DNA of 64,000 nucleotides from Tamarix chinensis (taxonomy: Eukaryota; Streptophyta; Magnoliopsida; Caryophyllales; Tamaricaceae), in the NCBI GenBank assembly GCA_030549775.1, contig CM060172.1, positions 4,504,123-4,568,122 of the forward strand, in the 5' to 3' direction. This document shows, piece by piece, positions 36,473-47,696 of this stretch. The translations under genes and the position numbers were made by a program. The notes under the pieces were generated by a model that saw only the letters and a program-made list of their open reading frames with translations, did no database searches and was not told the DNA's origin. How positions within the stretch are numbered: position 1 is the first letter of the stretch; every line of letters starts with the position of its first letter.

Positions 36473-37091
36473 CTAGTACACCTCAGGCCTCACAACACTA
36501 CACATTCTTATGCATAATCTATCACTGTATGGTATCTCCCGATCATGTCTGACATCAAGGTCCCATATATTCATTTCAACCAAGTCCACTAGAAAGTCTA
36601 CCCTGCCTATCACTAAGGCCACCTCTGAGTAGAGCCTAGTGTAATCCATACTATCTCTCAAGGTTAGCAACACAAATATAACTACTCTAGTAGATGGTGA
36701 TAAGTCAGCCCTAGAAACAAATATAATGGACACAAATGACAAGAGGCACCCGAATAAAAAATTACACACACTACTAGAGAAAGGATGGTAAACATACCCG
36801 TAACAATATCCAATTATCTATTAGCCTCTACCTAGCTGATGATGTTTATGTGTCTGCCTGATTGACCATCCTGATAGCTCCCTTGGTATTCTCAAGTACT
36901 CTAGGCCTAACCACCTTTCTATGGGAAAGGACAGGACTCCTATAGTCTCCCCTTAACCTCTATACTCTATACACTTTCTGGGATAGGTGCCCTCTACTAA
37001 AAATGTAGAGGTGGTGCTTGGTAGGTATGCTGTTTGTAGGCCTACTACTTTGGCAACAAAGGTCCCCTCTACTAGAATTGATATCCCTAAG
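36473..37091 (-). pseudogene. Element B protease and gag tail remnant
   Basis: The frame 36769-36473 carries LVDLVEMNIWDLDVRHD, comparable to the protease C-terminal region (FLIDLxELDMxDFDVILG). The active-site part precedes it as FVSRADLSPST, degraded. Between 36790 and 37091 the plus strand complements AGGGGAGACTATAGG and neighbours, which align with element A's gag tail at 18280-18400 (AGGGGAGACTACCAGG). The sequence is cut at 37091 by the gag-only element. Confidence 0.6.
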
Positions 37092-37763
37092 TGTAACACC
37101 CCCAAAATTCACTACTGAAAAATTTCGTTTTATTAAAAGATAATAGCGGAAGCAGATAAACAAAACGTGAACTTTGGGAGTATTACCGCCACACTTAGTA
37201 CCAGACCGGTTCACTCATACCGTTCCAGTACCAAGTGCTAAGGCTAAGAAAATGAAATACAAATCGAAAGACATTCAACATGCATAAATCAGAGTAAATT
37301 GCAAGCTTCAACATATTTAAATCAGAGTAGCGCATCAAATCGTTTTCTGGAATAAAATCCACCAAGGGTGGTTGCTTTAACAACATTAACATTTAAAACC
37401 GAGAAATTAAATGAGAAAGAGAAAAGCCATGATACCGGAAAATTCCTTACTCTCCTTCCCGTAACCCATTTGAGTAGCACCTGAAAATACCTGCAAGGGC
37501 ACTGCCCATTGAATAGGCAGGGGCCCCATAAAGGGAATCCCTTCAGTACTACGGTACTGAGTAACCCTTTAATACCACACTTAAAGATAGGCCCGCATAC
37601 GACACATAATGCAAGCCACACACATATAAATACTGAGAGATGCATACATAACAATAACAAACATAATACTTTATAAGTCACGATCGATACTTTGGGCCTT
37701 AAGCCCTTATTCTGTCATTAATCCATCAATATCATGTTTTACATCCAGGTGAGTACGGGAACC

Positions 37764-38205
37764 CCACTATTATAGCCGGTGGACCGGAAGTCAACACACA
37801 GGGCAAAACGCCTCTGACCACTATTATTGCCGGTGGACCGGAAGATAAACACACAGGGCAGAACGCACCTGACCACTATTATTTGCCGGTGGACCGGTCT
37901 GGCCCCGACTCACATGGTGTTCCACTATAAGTGATTAGTATTTTTCCATAATCTTATTCACATACATAACCAATTTTATTGAGCTCGGGACCCCCACTAT
38001 TATTGCCGGTGGACCGGAATATATATGTAATCATCATCCAGGGCACAACGCTCCTGGCCACTATTATAACCGGTGGACCGGGATATATATAACTCATCAT
38101 CCAGGGCACAACGCTCCTGGCCACTATTATATCCGGTGGACCGGTACTCATAATCACACACCAGGGCAACACGCTCCTGGACCACTATTATAACCGGTGG
38201 ACCGG
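37764..38205. repeat. Array of seven CCACTATTAT-rich palindrome-bearing units (3' LTR)
   Basis: Seven near-identical 24-25-bp units of CCACTATTATAGCCGGTGG plus ACCGG start at 37764, 37818, 37873, 37994, 38058, 38121 and 38182. CCGGTGGACCGG is nearly palindromic. Several spacers contain CCAGG-GCACAACGCT-CCTGG, itself an inverted repeat. The same unit, with GATCGG or GACCGG endings, is found in solo LTRs S1 and S2. Confidence 0.9.
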
Positions 38206-38869
38206 TACGCAATATCGTAAATCATCTGGGCCCGGCTCATTAATATTCCACTTTCAATTATCGTATCTTTCCTTTCTTTAATCAGCACATCAATCATATT
38301 TATTTGCCTCTATTGGAAGATCGATAACCCGGGACACAAATGTACACCGGTCGTACCGGTGCATATCAGCTACTCAGTACCCTTTAACCATGAACCCAAG
38401 GACGCAAAGGTACCCTGGTCGTACTGGTGCATAAAGCTAACTCAGTACCCTACCGACAAGGACACCTAATCCATAAGTATGCATACCCCCTAACTAGGTC
38501 CGTAGAGCTAGGAAGAGTAAGATATAGGGCCTGGCTGGGGCACAAAGGCACACCAGCAAATACCAGAATAATCGTGGACTAAACCACGTCCTTAGGGTAG
38601 CGACCCCTAAGGAGTCACCATTCCCGATCTCGAGGTCTTTCACTTTAAGTAATAGTGTCTTAATTAAGGTGATCACAGAAAGCACGATGATCCGATACTT
38701 ATTCACTTTCAATCGTTTCGATATCAATAATCGTTTCTTATTCAGAGGATTATCCAGAATGTCACAGAGAAACCATCAAGGCCATACTAATCATCAAATA
38801 CTCTTACTTGGCTAATCATCGTTATTCGAATCATATTATAATGTTCCACAATCTCAAAGACATTTAGGT

Positions 38870-40080
38870 ACAATTTACTCATTTGCCCTTCACTTATAAA
38901 ATTGCTAAGTATTCCTTCTTTACTTGACAATTTACTATATTACCCCTTAGGTTACATAATTACCAAATTACCCCTTGTCCAATTTAGATTACCAAATTAT
39001 CTCCTACACTTATTAGATCATCACTCACCCCTCATAATTACTACACTTATCACATTTCCCATTTGGTTGGTTATATTACCAATTCGCCCTTCTCCTTTGT
39101 TATAATTACTAAATTGCCCTTGAGTTGGATAAATTACTAAATTACCCTCCTTCATTATCATGATTACTATTTTGCCCCCTTTAGTTGGTTAAACAATTAT
39201 CACTTTACCCTTTTATCGGCTAAATTACCAAATTGCCCCTTTAGTTGAACAAATTACCAAATTGCCCTTCTCCTTTAACATAATTACCATTTTACCCCTC
39301 TCAATTATTTTAATTGCCATTTACCTTTTTTTAATTATCACAAATCCCAAATTACTCTTCTTCATAATTACCAATATTAATTTACCCTTTTTCATAATCA
39401 AAATTACTATATTACCCTTCTCCATTATTAAAATTACCATAATGCCCTTTAATTGGTTAATTTACCAAATTACCCTTCTATAGTATCATACTTATCCAAT
39501 TGCCCTTCTACAATCATAATTTAGTTGCTAAATTATCTTTTGTCGTTATCATAATTACCAAGTTACCCCTTACTCCCAAGTTTACCATAATATCCTTTCT
39601 TTTACAAAATTACCATTTTTCCCCTTACATCCAACTTTACCATAATATTCCTTTATTTATGAAAATTACCACCATACATCTTTTACTTTACAAATTACTA
39701 TTTTACCCTTTTACATCCAAGATTACCATCTTTATCTTTCATTACATAATTTACCATTTTGCCCCTCCTTTCCAATTTACCATATTACCCCTTTACTTAT
39801 AAATTTCCACTTCGCCATTCACTTATAAAATTTACCATATTACCCTTTACTTATGAAATTACGATTTTGCCCCTCTACCTCCAAAATTACCATAATGCCC
39901 TTTTTACTTGAACAATTACCATAATGCCCTCCTTCATCCAAAATTACTATTTTACCCCTACTTCCAAAATTACCATTTTACCACTTACTTATAAAATTAC
40001 CATATTGTTCTTTTGTCTCAAAAATTACCGAAATACCCTTCTCCACTTATAGAATTTCCACTCAACCCCTTTATTCACCA
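38870..40080. repeat. Degenerate minisatellite, ATTACCAAATTGCCC type (3' LTR)
   Basis: About 1.2 kb of imperfect units of roughly 20-35 bp built from AATTACCA-ATT(A/G)CCC(C/T)T and a variable TTA-rich spacer. Several dozen units. Strongly biased: the plus strand is poor in G. Confidence 0.85.
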
Positions 40081-40795
40081 TTTTTATGAAATTTCTAACA
40101 CTACATAAAATAATGATATTAATACTTCATTTTTATTATCTAAGTCCACCAACTTGTCATTTTTCAACATAATACTCATTAGCAATTATATACATTGATT
40201 CACATACCTCATAAGCATAATTACTAAAATACCCTTAGACAATAATATTATTCATGTATTAGCAACATGATACATCATAAACAAGCATTTAACATTTCCA
40301 TCAATAATCAAACACCTTTCTTAGTTAACATACCTACATATAGCATAAAACTTATCATGCTTTTTCTTTTTAACAATCAATATAAGAAACCATAAACATA
40401 TCATGCTAGGCATACAAAACATGCATAAAATCATACTAAATCCTAAATGTGCTAGCATGCGTTTTTCCATATATTTAAGGGAAGATTAACGGTTACCTTA
40501 ATCCCGCAAAATATCAATCTTACCAAGCATAATTAGCAACTCAACACCTAAAAATAATATCCATCATATTTATTAGCATAAGAAGTTAAAAAGGATAAGA
40601 CTTTATAAAATTTAATTAGTAAAACACTTAACATAAAATACCACTTTACCTTAAAAATTATCCAAACAATTTTTAAAACCAAGGGGAGCTCATGCTGCAT
40701 GAGCAGCATGAGTTTCATGCAAAATTATGGGGAGAAAAGGGTTCGAAGGGGGTGAAGGGAGAAAAATAAACCATTTTCGGGTTAGGGTCTTTAGG

Positions 40796-41970
40796 CTAGA
40801 AAAGAAGGTGGTTAGGGGAGGTTCTAAGGCAGGGTAATGGTGCAGAAGTGTAGAGGGGGTGTAGGTGGAGGCTAAGGGTGGTTTCGAGGTGGCTCAAGGC
40901 GGCGGAGACGGCGGCGGCAAGGCGGCGAAGGTGGGCTGCCGAGGAGGGTCGAGGGAAAGGGTTGAGAACGAAGGAAAAGTGGAGGGAAAAATGGAGGGGT
41001 GCAGGGGTTGGTTTCGGCCAAGTAATGGATGGAGGTTGTAGAGGGGGATGCAGGGTGTCGAACGGTGGGTTGGGTGGCGGCAGAGGTTGCCGGACGGCGG
41101 CGGTAGGGGCGGTTGCAGGTGGCTCGACGGTAAGGGGAAAATCTGGGAAGAAAAAGGAAAAGGAGGAGAAGGGGGAAGTGTAGGGCTCGAAGGGGCTGTG
41201 TGGTGGTGCAGGGTGGTAGTAGGCAGTGGCAGAAGGCGGCGCAGGGGGTTGGTGAGGCGGTAGTAGCGGCGGACGGTGGTGGAAAAAGAAGGACGGGGGG
41301 CGAATGGGAGGAGGAGAAAAGAGAGAGGAGGGAGCTCGGGGGAGGATGATAGGCTCGAAAAAAAGTGCGAATGAGGGGCTTGGGAGATGAAGAAAAAGAA
41401 GAGGGGGAAGAGAGGAGGCAAGGTTGGCCGATCGGTGCTGTAATGGCAGGTGGTGGTCGGGTGGCAGGGGAAGACGGGGAAGAAGAAGGAAAGAAACCAG
41501 GGCACGCGAGGCTGTGGTCCAGGGCTGGTTGGGTTCGAATGAAGAAAGAAAACGACGGGGGAGAGAGGAAGAGAGAGGGCAGGGAGGTAGGTGGTGGTCG
41601 GGTTGCAGGCGGTGGTCGGGCAGGGCGGCAGGCATGGCGATGGTGACGAGTCGAGGGCTTGGGGTCGAGAGCTGAGACGCTGGGAGAAGAAGAAATAAGG
41701 GAGCAGGCCGGTCGGGGAAGGGAGAAAAGAAAAGGAGCTGGCCGGCCGGTCTGGGGAAGGAAGGAGGGACGGGTCGGCCGTGCGGGGCTGGGGCGCGAGA
41801 AACGGGCCAACGGCCCAAGCTGGGGGGAAAGGGAGAGCAGGCCGAACGGGCGGCCCAAGGGTGAGAAAAAGGAGAAGAGAAGGAAGAAGAAAAAGGAGAG
41901 AAAGGAGAAGGAAAAGGAAAAGGAAAAAAAAAAGGAAAATAAGGGAAATAAATTAAATCCATTCATAAAA
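40796..41970 (-). other. GC-rich C/T block with long proline/serine frames (3' LTR)
   Basis: The minus strand is C/T-rich, so all three of its frames stay open for 200-388 codons and encode low-complexity Pro/Ser/Phe text. The two LTR copies differ by two 1-bp indels here, which change which frame is open across the block: 388 codons ending at 40796 here against 337 codons ending at 47697 in the other copy. This argues against a conserved protein. It is more likely promoter-proximal LTR sequence or a filler. Confidence 0.7.
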
Positions 41971-42251
41971 TCATAAAATGTGATATTCTTTATAAATTAT
42001 TTAATTTAATAACTTAATTTATTATAATCTAATATTTTAGTTTAAAAAGGATAAAGTCGATGAAATATTAGTTTGGAAAATTATTTAAATAAAATAATAT
42101 GATAAATAGCAAAATATTTCTTTTTAATTTATTAAATACTTTTATCCAACTTTATATACCCTAAAATAAAATAAATAATTTTACAAGGAAATTTTATTTC
42201 AAATAAAGTTATTTAGTAAAATATAGGTTTTTGAAATTTTGGGGTATTACA

Positions 42252-42270
42252 TCACTACCCCCTTAAAGAG
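42252..42270 (-). other. Gag-only element polypurine tract
   Basis: Minus strand CTCTTTAAGGGGGTAGTGA immediately before the 3' LTR. It shares GGGGGTAGTGA with element B. Confidence 0.85.
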
Positions 42271-42530
42271 AAACTTCGTCCCCGAAGTTTGGGTCTTAGC
42301 ACTAGGGTTACAAAAGTCTTAAGTTAATTGGGGTAACTACCCCTTAAAGAGAAACTTACTTAACTAAGGAAACAACTACACACACAAAGTTAATAATACA
42401 AATAATCACGCGGGGCCCGATGGACAGCTTGAAGAGATTACATCATGATCGATCACTTGCTCATCTTCTTCGGTTAACGAGGCTGAATGGATTACTCCAA
42501 GCGCTTGATTCTGTCGATCCGATGTCTGCC

Positions 42531-43472
42531 CTAGCCTCTGGATTCTTTCACGGGCGTACTGTAGCATTCGAAACTTCTATGCCCAAGTTGTCCACAATTG
42601 TGGCACTGAATCAGCTTTCCCATGCAATCCTTGCCCGGATGGTCTCTTTTGCAACGTCGGCAGTGGTAGTGTCGATCTGGTCTCTTGCTAGACTTTGCCT
42701 TGGAAGTACTTTCATTCTTCTTACGTTGAGCTTTAGTTTGAAGTTGAGGCTGGTCCAGCAAAACTTTGCTACTGGGGCGATGACTCTTGGCTTCGGCCTC
42801 AGTCTCTTCGTTCTTTCTCTTGCCTAGGATGGAGGCTTGTTCTTGGATCAAGGCGTCTGCGTTACATGCTCGCTCATACACCGTACTCAGGTCGTGAAAA
42901 AAGTCAGCGCCCATCATGCTTCGGATATTGAATCGAAGTCCTTGCTCGAATTGAAAGATTGTCGTCGCCTTGTTAGCTGCTATTCCAGGGGCGAACCTCA
43001 GCAACTCTATAAATCGTGCGTAGTACTCTCGAACCGATAGGTTTCCTTGTGTCAGCTCCATAAATTCCTTGAGTTTGGCCCTCTTGAGGCTTTCTGTGTA
43101 AAAACGCGTACGAATAGCGGTCTTGAAGTCTTCCCATGATGTCGGTCGTCCTCCTTGAGTATGGAGATCTTCCCACCAAGTGTCGGCCGATCCTCGAAGA
43201 TAGTATGCCGCGATGTTCGTCCTTCGTTCCTCGGGACAGTTGAGCGCCTCAAACGTCCTATCGAAATCTCGTAGCCAGTTCTCTAAGACCACGGGGTCTT
43301 CTTTTCCATCGTAGGTCGGAGGTCGATGACGTGAAACTCTATCGAGCCAATCTTCTCCGATGCTTGTTGAAGGTAACGTAGCTTGAGGTTGGGGTACCGG
43401 GGATCGCTGGGCTAAACCCACGAGTACTTCAAACGCTCTCTCTAGGTTGTTGATTCGTTCGTCTCGGTCCAT
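42531..43472 (-). CDS. gag: Gag polyprotein of the gag-only element, intact, 313 aa
   Basis: A single uninterrupted ORF from MDRDERINNLERAFEVL to PVKESRG and a TAG stop. Residues 1-45 form a short coiled-coil-like start and linker. The retrotransposon gag/capsid domain runs from about residue 50 (HRPPTYDGKEDPVVLENWLR, then GSADTWWEDL and KLKEFMELTQGNLSVREYYA) to about 215. A basic Lys/Ser/Arg-rich region follows (220-270). Two zinc knuckle-like motifs lie at about 270-305: CRRCKRDHPGKDC, close to a CCHC knuckle, and the canonical CHNCGQLGHRSFEC. Gag would coat the element RNA and build the particle. There is no protease, so processing must come from elsewhere. The ATG at 43472 is the first in the frame and lies about 520 bases after the PBS. 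Homologous to element A's decayed gag. Freedom from stops is striking among the dead elements around it. Confidence 0.92.
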   Translation of the reverse strand: MDRDERINNLERAFEVLVGLAQRSPVPQPQATLPSTSIGEDWLDRVSRHRPPTYDGKEDPVVLENWLRDFDRTFEALNCPEERRTNIAAYYLRGSADTWWEDLHTQGGRPTSWEDFKTAIRTRFYTESLKRAKLKEFMELTQGNLSVREYYARFIELLRFAPGIAANKATTIFQFEQGLRFNIRSMMGADFFHDLSTVYERACNADALIQEQASILGKRKNEETEAEAKSHRPSSKVLLDQPQLQTKAQRKKNESTSKAKSSKRPDRHYHCRRCKRDHPGKDCMGKLIQCHNCGQLGHRSFECYSTPVKESRG

Positions 43473-43977
43473 CTCGAGTTAGCTATAAAACAGAAACGTG
43501 TTAGGGAAGGTTCTATCTCTCAAGCTAGATGATCTAAACCTAGATCACTTAATCTACCCATACCCAACTCTCAGGACTAGTCCGGTTTTCTCGAAACCAA
43601 GGAGAGATAGGTTAAATACTCCTTTTAGGAATAATTTAGCTCGAAAAACTTACGTGAAATACCTTGATACTAACTTGTAGTATCAGCTCAAAACATTTAA
43701 AAATCAAGACAGGTTTTATGAGAATACCTGATACCAACTTGTGGTACCAGCTTAAAATACTTGAAATTTACCAGAGTGCTCGAAAATAACCCTAACACCG
43801 ATTGAGGTGTCTGTGTAAAGCATTTAAAATTAAAAGAGGTGTAATTTGTCGTATCAACTCAATATTTGAAATTGGAAGGGATTTTGGAATCAATTCTGAA
43901 TGTAATTATTTTTGAAACAAGGAAAACTTTATAAAACCAAAAACTTTCAAAACTAAAGCGTGGTTATCGAAACCAAC
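43473..43977 (-). other. Gag-only element 5' leader
   Basis: About 500 bases between PBS and gag. The plus strand repeats variants of GATACCAACTTGTGGTA, at about 43668-43690 and 43730-43750, with a similar ACACCGATTGAGGTGT at 43795-43811. They resemble short inverted repeats and might form RNA stems, for example in packaging. No ORF longer than 60 codons. Confidence 0.5.
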
Positions 43978-43989
43978 GCTCTGATACCA
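43978..43989 (-). other. Gag-only element primer binding site, tRNA-iMet
   Basis: Minus strand TGGTATCAGAGC, a perfect match to the usual plant initiator-tRNA PBS, three bases from the 5' LTR. Confidence 0.92.
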
Positions 43990-44664
43990 TATTGTAACAC
44001 CCCCAAAATTCACTACTGAAAAATTTCGTTTTATTAAAAGATAATAGCGGAAGCAGATAAACAAAACGTGAACTTTGGGAGTATTACCGCCACACTTAGT
44101 ACCAGACCGGTTCACTCATACCGTTCCAGTACCAAGTGCTAAGGCTAAGAAAATGAAATACAAATCGAAAGACATTCAACATGCATAAATCAGAGTAAAT
44201 TGCAAGCTTCAACATATTTAAATCAGAGTAGCGCATCAAATCGTTTTCTGGAATAAAATCCACCAAGGGTGGTTGCTTTAACAACATTAACATTTAAAAC
44301 CGAGAAATTAAATGAGAAAGAGAAAAGCCATGATACCGGAAAATTCCTTACTCTCCTTCCCGTAACCCATTTGAGTAGCACCTGAAAATACCTGCAAGGG
44401 CACTGCCCATTGAATAGGCAGGGGCCCCATAAAGGGAATCCCTTCAGTACTACGGTACTGAGTAACCCTTTAATACCACACTTAAAGATAGGCCCGCATA
44501 CGACACATAATGCAAGCCACACACATATAAATACTGAGAGATGCATACATAACAATAACAAACATAATACTTTATAAGTCACGATCGATACTTTGGGCCT
44601 TAAGCCCTTATTCTGTCATTAATCCATCAATATCATGTTTTACATCCAGGTGAGTACGGGAACC

Positions 44665-45106
44665 CCACTATTATAGCCGGTGGACCGGAAGTCAACACAC
44701 AGGGCAAAACGCCTCTGACCACTATTATTGCCGGTGGACCGGAAGATAAACACACAGGGCAGAACGCACCTGACCACTATTATTTGCCGGTGGACCGGTC
44801 TGGCCCCGACTCACATGGTGTTCCACTATAAGTGATTAGTATTTTTCCATAATCTTATTCACATACATAACCAATTTTATTGAGCTCGGGACCCCCACTA
44901 TTATTGCCGGTGGACCGGAATATATATGTAATCATCATCCAGGGCACAACGCTCCTGGCCACTATTATAACCGGTGGACCGGGATATATATAACTCATCA
45001 TCCAGGGCACAACGCTCCTGGCCACTATTATATCCGGTGGACCGGTACTCATAATCACACACCAGGGCAACACGCTCCTGGACCACTATTATAACCGGTG
45101 GACCGG
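44665..45106. repeat. CCGGTGGACCGG array (5' LTR copy)
   Basis: Same seven units as at 37764-38205, offset by 6901 bases, with no change that I can see in the units. Confidence 0.9.
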
Positions 45107-45770
45107 TACGCAATATCGTAAATCATCTGGGCCCGGCTCATTAATATTCCACTTTCAATTATCGTATCTTTCCTTTCTTTAATCAGCACATCAATCATAT
45201 TTATTTGCCTCGATTGGAAGATCGATAACCCGGGACACAAATGTACACCGGTCGTACCGGTGCATATCAGCTACTCAGTACCCTTTAACCATGAACCCAA
45301 GGACGCAAAGGTACCCTGGTCGTACTGGTGCATAAAGCTAACTCAGTACCCTACCGACAAGGACACCTAATCCATAAGTATGCATACCCCCTAACTAGGT
45401 CCGTAGAGCTAGGAAGAGTAAGATATAGGGCCTGGCTGGGGCACAAAGGCACACCAGCAAATACCAGAATAATCGTGGACTAAACCACGTCCTTAGGGTA
45501 GCGACCCCTAAGGAGTCACCATTCCCGATCTCGAGGTCTTTCACTTTAAGTAATAGTGTCTTAATTAAGGTGATCACAGAAAGCACGATGATCCGATACT
45601 TATTCACTTTCAATCGTTTCGATATCAATAATCGTTTCTTATTCAGAGGATTATCCAGAATGTCACAGAGAAACCATCAAGGCCATACTAATCATCAAAT
45701 ACTCTTACTTGGCTAATCATCGTTATTCGAATCATATTATAATGTTCCACAATCTCAAAGACATTTAGGT

Positions 45771-46981
45771 ACAATTTACTCATTTGCCCTTCACTTATAA
45801 AATTGCTAAGTATTCCTTCTTTACTTGACAATTTACTATATTACCCCTTAGGTTACATAATTACCAAATTACCCCTTGTCCAATTTAGATTACCAAATTA
45901 TCTCCTACACTTATTAGATCATCACTCACCCCTCATAATTACTACACTTATCACATTTCCCATTTGGTTGGTTATATTACCAATTCGCCCTTCTCCTTTG
46001 TTATAATTACTAAATTGCCCTTGAGTTGGATAAATTACTAAATTACCCTCCTTCATTATCATGATTACTATTTTGCCCCCTTTAGTTGGTTAAACAATTA
46101 TCACTTTACCCTTTTATCGGCTAAATTACCAAATTGCCCCTTTAGTTGAACAAATTACCAAATTGCCCTTCTCCTTTAACATAATTACCATTTTACCCCT
46201 CTCAATTATTTTAATTGCCATTTACCTTTTTTTAATTATCACAAATCCCAAATTACTCTTCTTCATAATTACCAATATTAATTTACCCTTTTTCATAATC
46301 AAAATTACTATATTACCCTTCTCCATTATTAAAATTACCATAATGCCCTTTAATTGGTTAATTTACCAAATTACCCTTCTATAGTATCATACTTATCCAA
46401 TTGCCCTTCTACAATCATAATTTAGTTGCTAAATTATCTTTTGTCGTTATCATAATTACCAAGTTACCCCTTACTCCCAAGTTTACCATAATATCCTTTC
46501 TTTTACAAAATTACCATTTTTCCCCTTACATCCAACTTTACCATAATATTCCTTTATTTATGAAAATTACCACCATACATCTTTTACTTTACAAATTACT
46601 ATTTTACCCTTTTACATCCAAGATTACCATCTTTATCTTTCATTACATAATTTACCATTTTGCCCCTCCTTTCCAATTTACCATATTACCCCTTTACTTA
46701 TAAATTTCCACTTCGCCATTCACTTATAAAATTTACCATATTACCCTTTACTTATGAAATTACGATTTTGCCCCTCTACCTCCAAAATTACCATAATGCC
46801 CTTTTTACTTGAACAATTACCATAATGCCCTCCTTCATCCAAAATTACTATTTTACCCCTACTTCCAAAATTACCATTTTACCACTTACTTATAAAATTA
46901 CCATATTGTTCTTTTGTCTCAAAAATTACCGAAATACCCTTCTCCACTTATAGAATTTCCACTCAACCCCTTTATTCACCA
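45771..46981. repeat. ATTACCAAATTGCCC minisatellite (5' LTR copy)
   Basis: Same degenerate array as at 38870-40080. Confidence 0.85.
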
Positions 46982-47696
46982 TTTTTATGAAATTTCTAAC
47001 ACTACATAAAATAATGATATTAATACTTCATTTTTATTATCTAAGTCCACCAACTTGTCATTTTTCAACATAATACTCATTAGCAATTATATACATTGAT
47101 TCACATACCTCATAAGCATAATTACTAAAATACCCTTAGACAATAATATTATTCATGTATTAGCAACATGATACATCATAAACAAGCATTTAACATTTCC
47201 ATCAATAATCAAACACCTTTCTTAGTTAACATACCTACATATAGCATAAAACTTATCATGCTTTTTCTTTTTAACAATCAATATAAGAAACCATAAACAT
47301 ATCATGCTAGGCATACAAAACATGCATAAAATCATACTAAATCCTAAATGTGCTAGCATGCGTTTTTCCATATATTTAAGGGAAGATTAACGGTTACCTT
47401 AATCCCGCAAAATATCAATCTTACCAAGCATAATTAGCAACTCAACACCTAAAAATAATATCCATCATATTTATTAGCATAAGAAGTTAAAAAGGATAAG
47501 ACTTTATAAAATTTAATTAGTAAAACACTTAACATAAAATACCACTTTACCTTAAAAATTATCCAAACAATTTTTAAAACCAAGGGGAGCTCATGCTGCA
47601 TGAGCAGCATGAGTTTCATGCAAAATTATGGGGAGAAAAGGGTTCGAAGGGGGTGAAGGGAGAAAAATAAACCATTTTCGGGTTAGGGTCTTTAGG

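Larger units (their letters stand above)
31843..37091 (-). mobile_element. Ty3/gypsy chromovirus-type element B, 5' end missing
   Basis: Minus-strand order from high to low coordinate: gag tail (about 37091-36850), protease (36770-36470), RT (about 36200-35500), RNase H (about 35500-35000), integrase (34860-33750), chromodomain-side tail (33725-33486), PPT (33265-33283) and 3' LTR (31843-33264). The gag tail resembles that of element A. The PPT and following bases match those of the gag-only element that inserted at 37091. Upstream gag, PBS and 5' LTR of B are not recognisable beyond the insertion. Confidence 0.8.
37092..42251 (-). repeat. Gag-only element 3' LTR (5160 bp)
   Basis: Minus strand TGTAATACCCCAAAATTTC...GGGGGTGTTACA. 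Modules from its 5' end: AT-rich leader, GC-rich C/T block (41962-40800), AT-rich region, minisatellite of ATTACCAAATTACCCC-type units (about 40080-38870), inverted CCGGTGGACCGG array (38205-37764), CTCAGTACCGTAGTACTGA box (about 37570-37545) and TATA-like TATTTATATG (about 37635-37622). The LTR is unusually long. Confidence 0.93.

Noticed and set aside
37764..38205. CRISPR-like array
   Set aside because: Units are regular and near-palindromic, but the spacers are similar to one another, the sequence lies inside a duplicated plant LTR, and no cas gene exists.
39262..39802. Ile/Leu/Pro-rich ORFs repeated at 46163-46703
   Set aside because: Translation of the ATTACC minisatellite.
40796..41962. 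Proline-rich protein genes of 200-388 codons
   Set aside because: All minus-strand frames are open because the strand is C/T-rich. The open frame differs between the two LTR copies, and no domain is seen.
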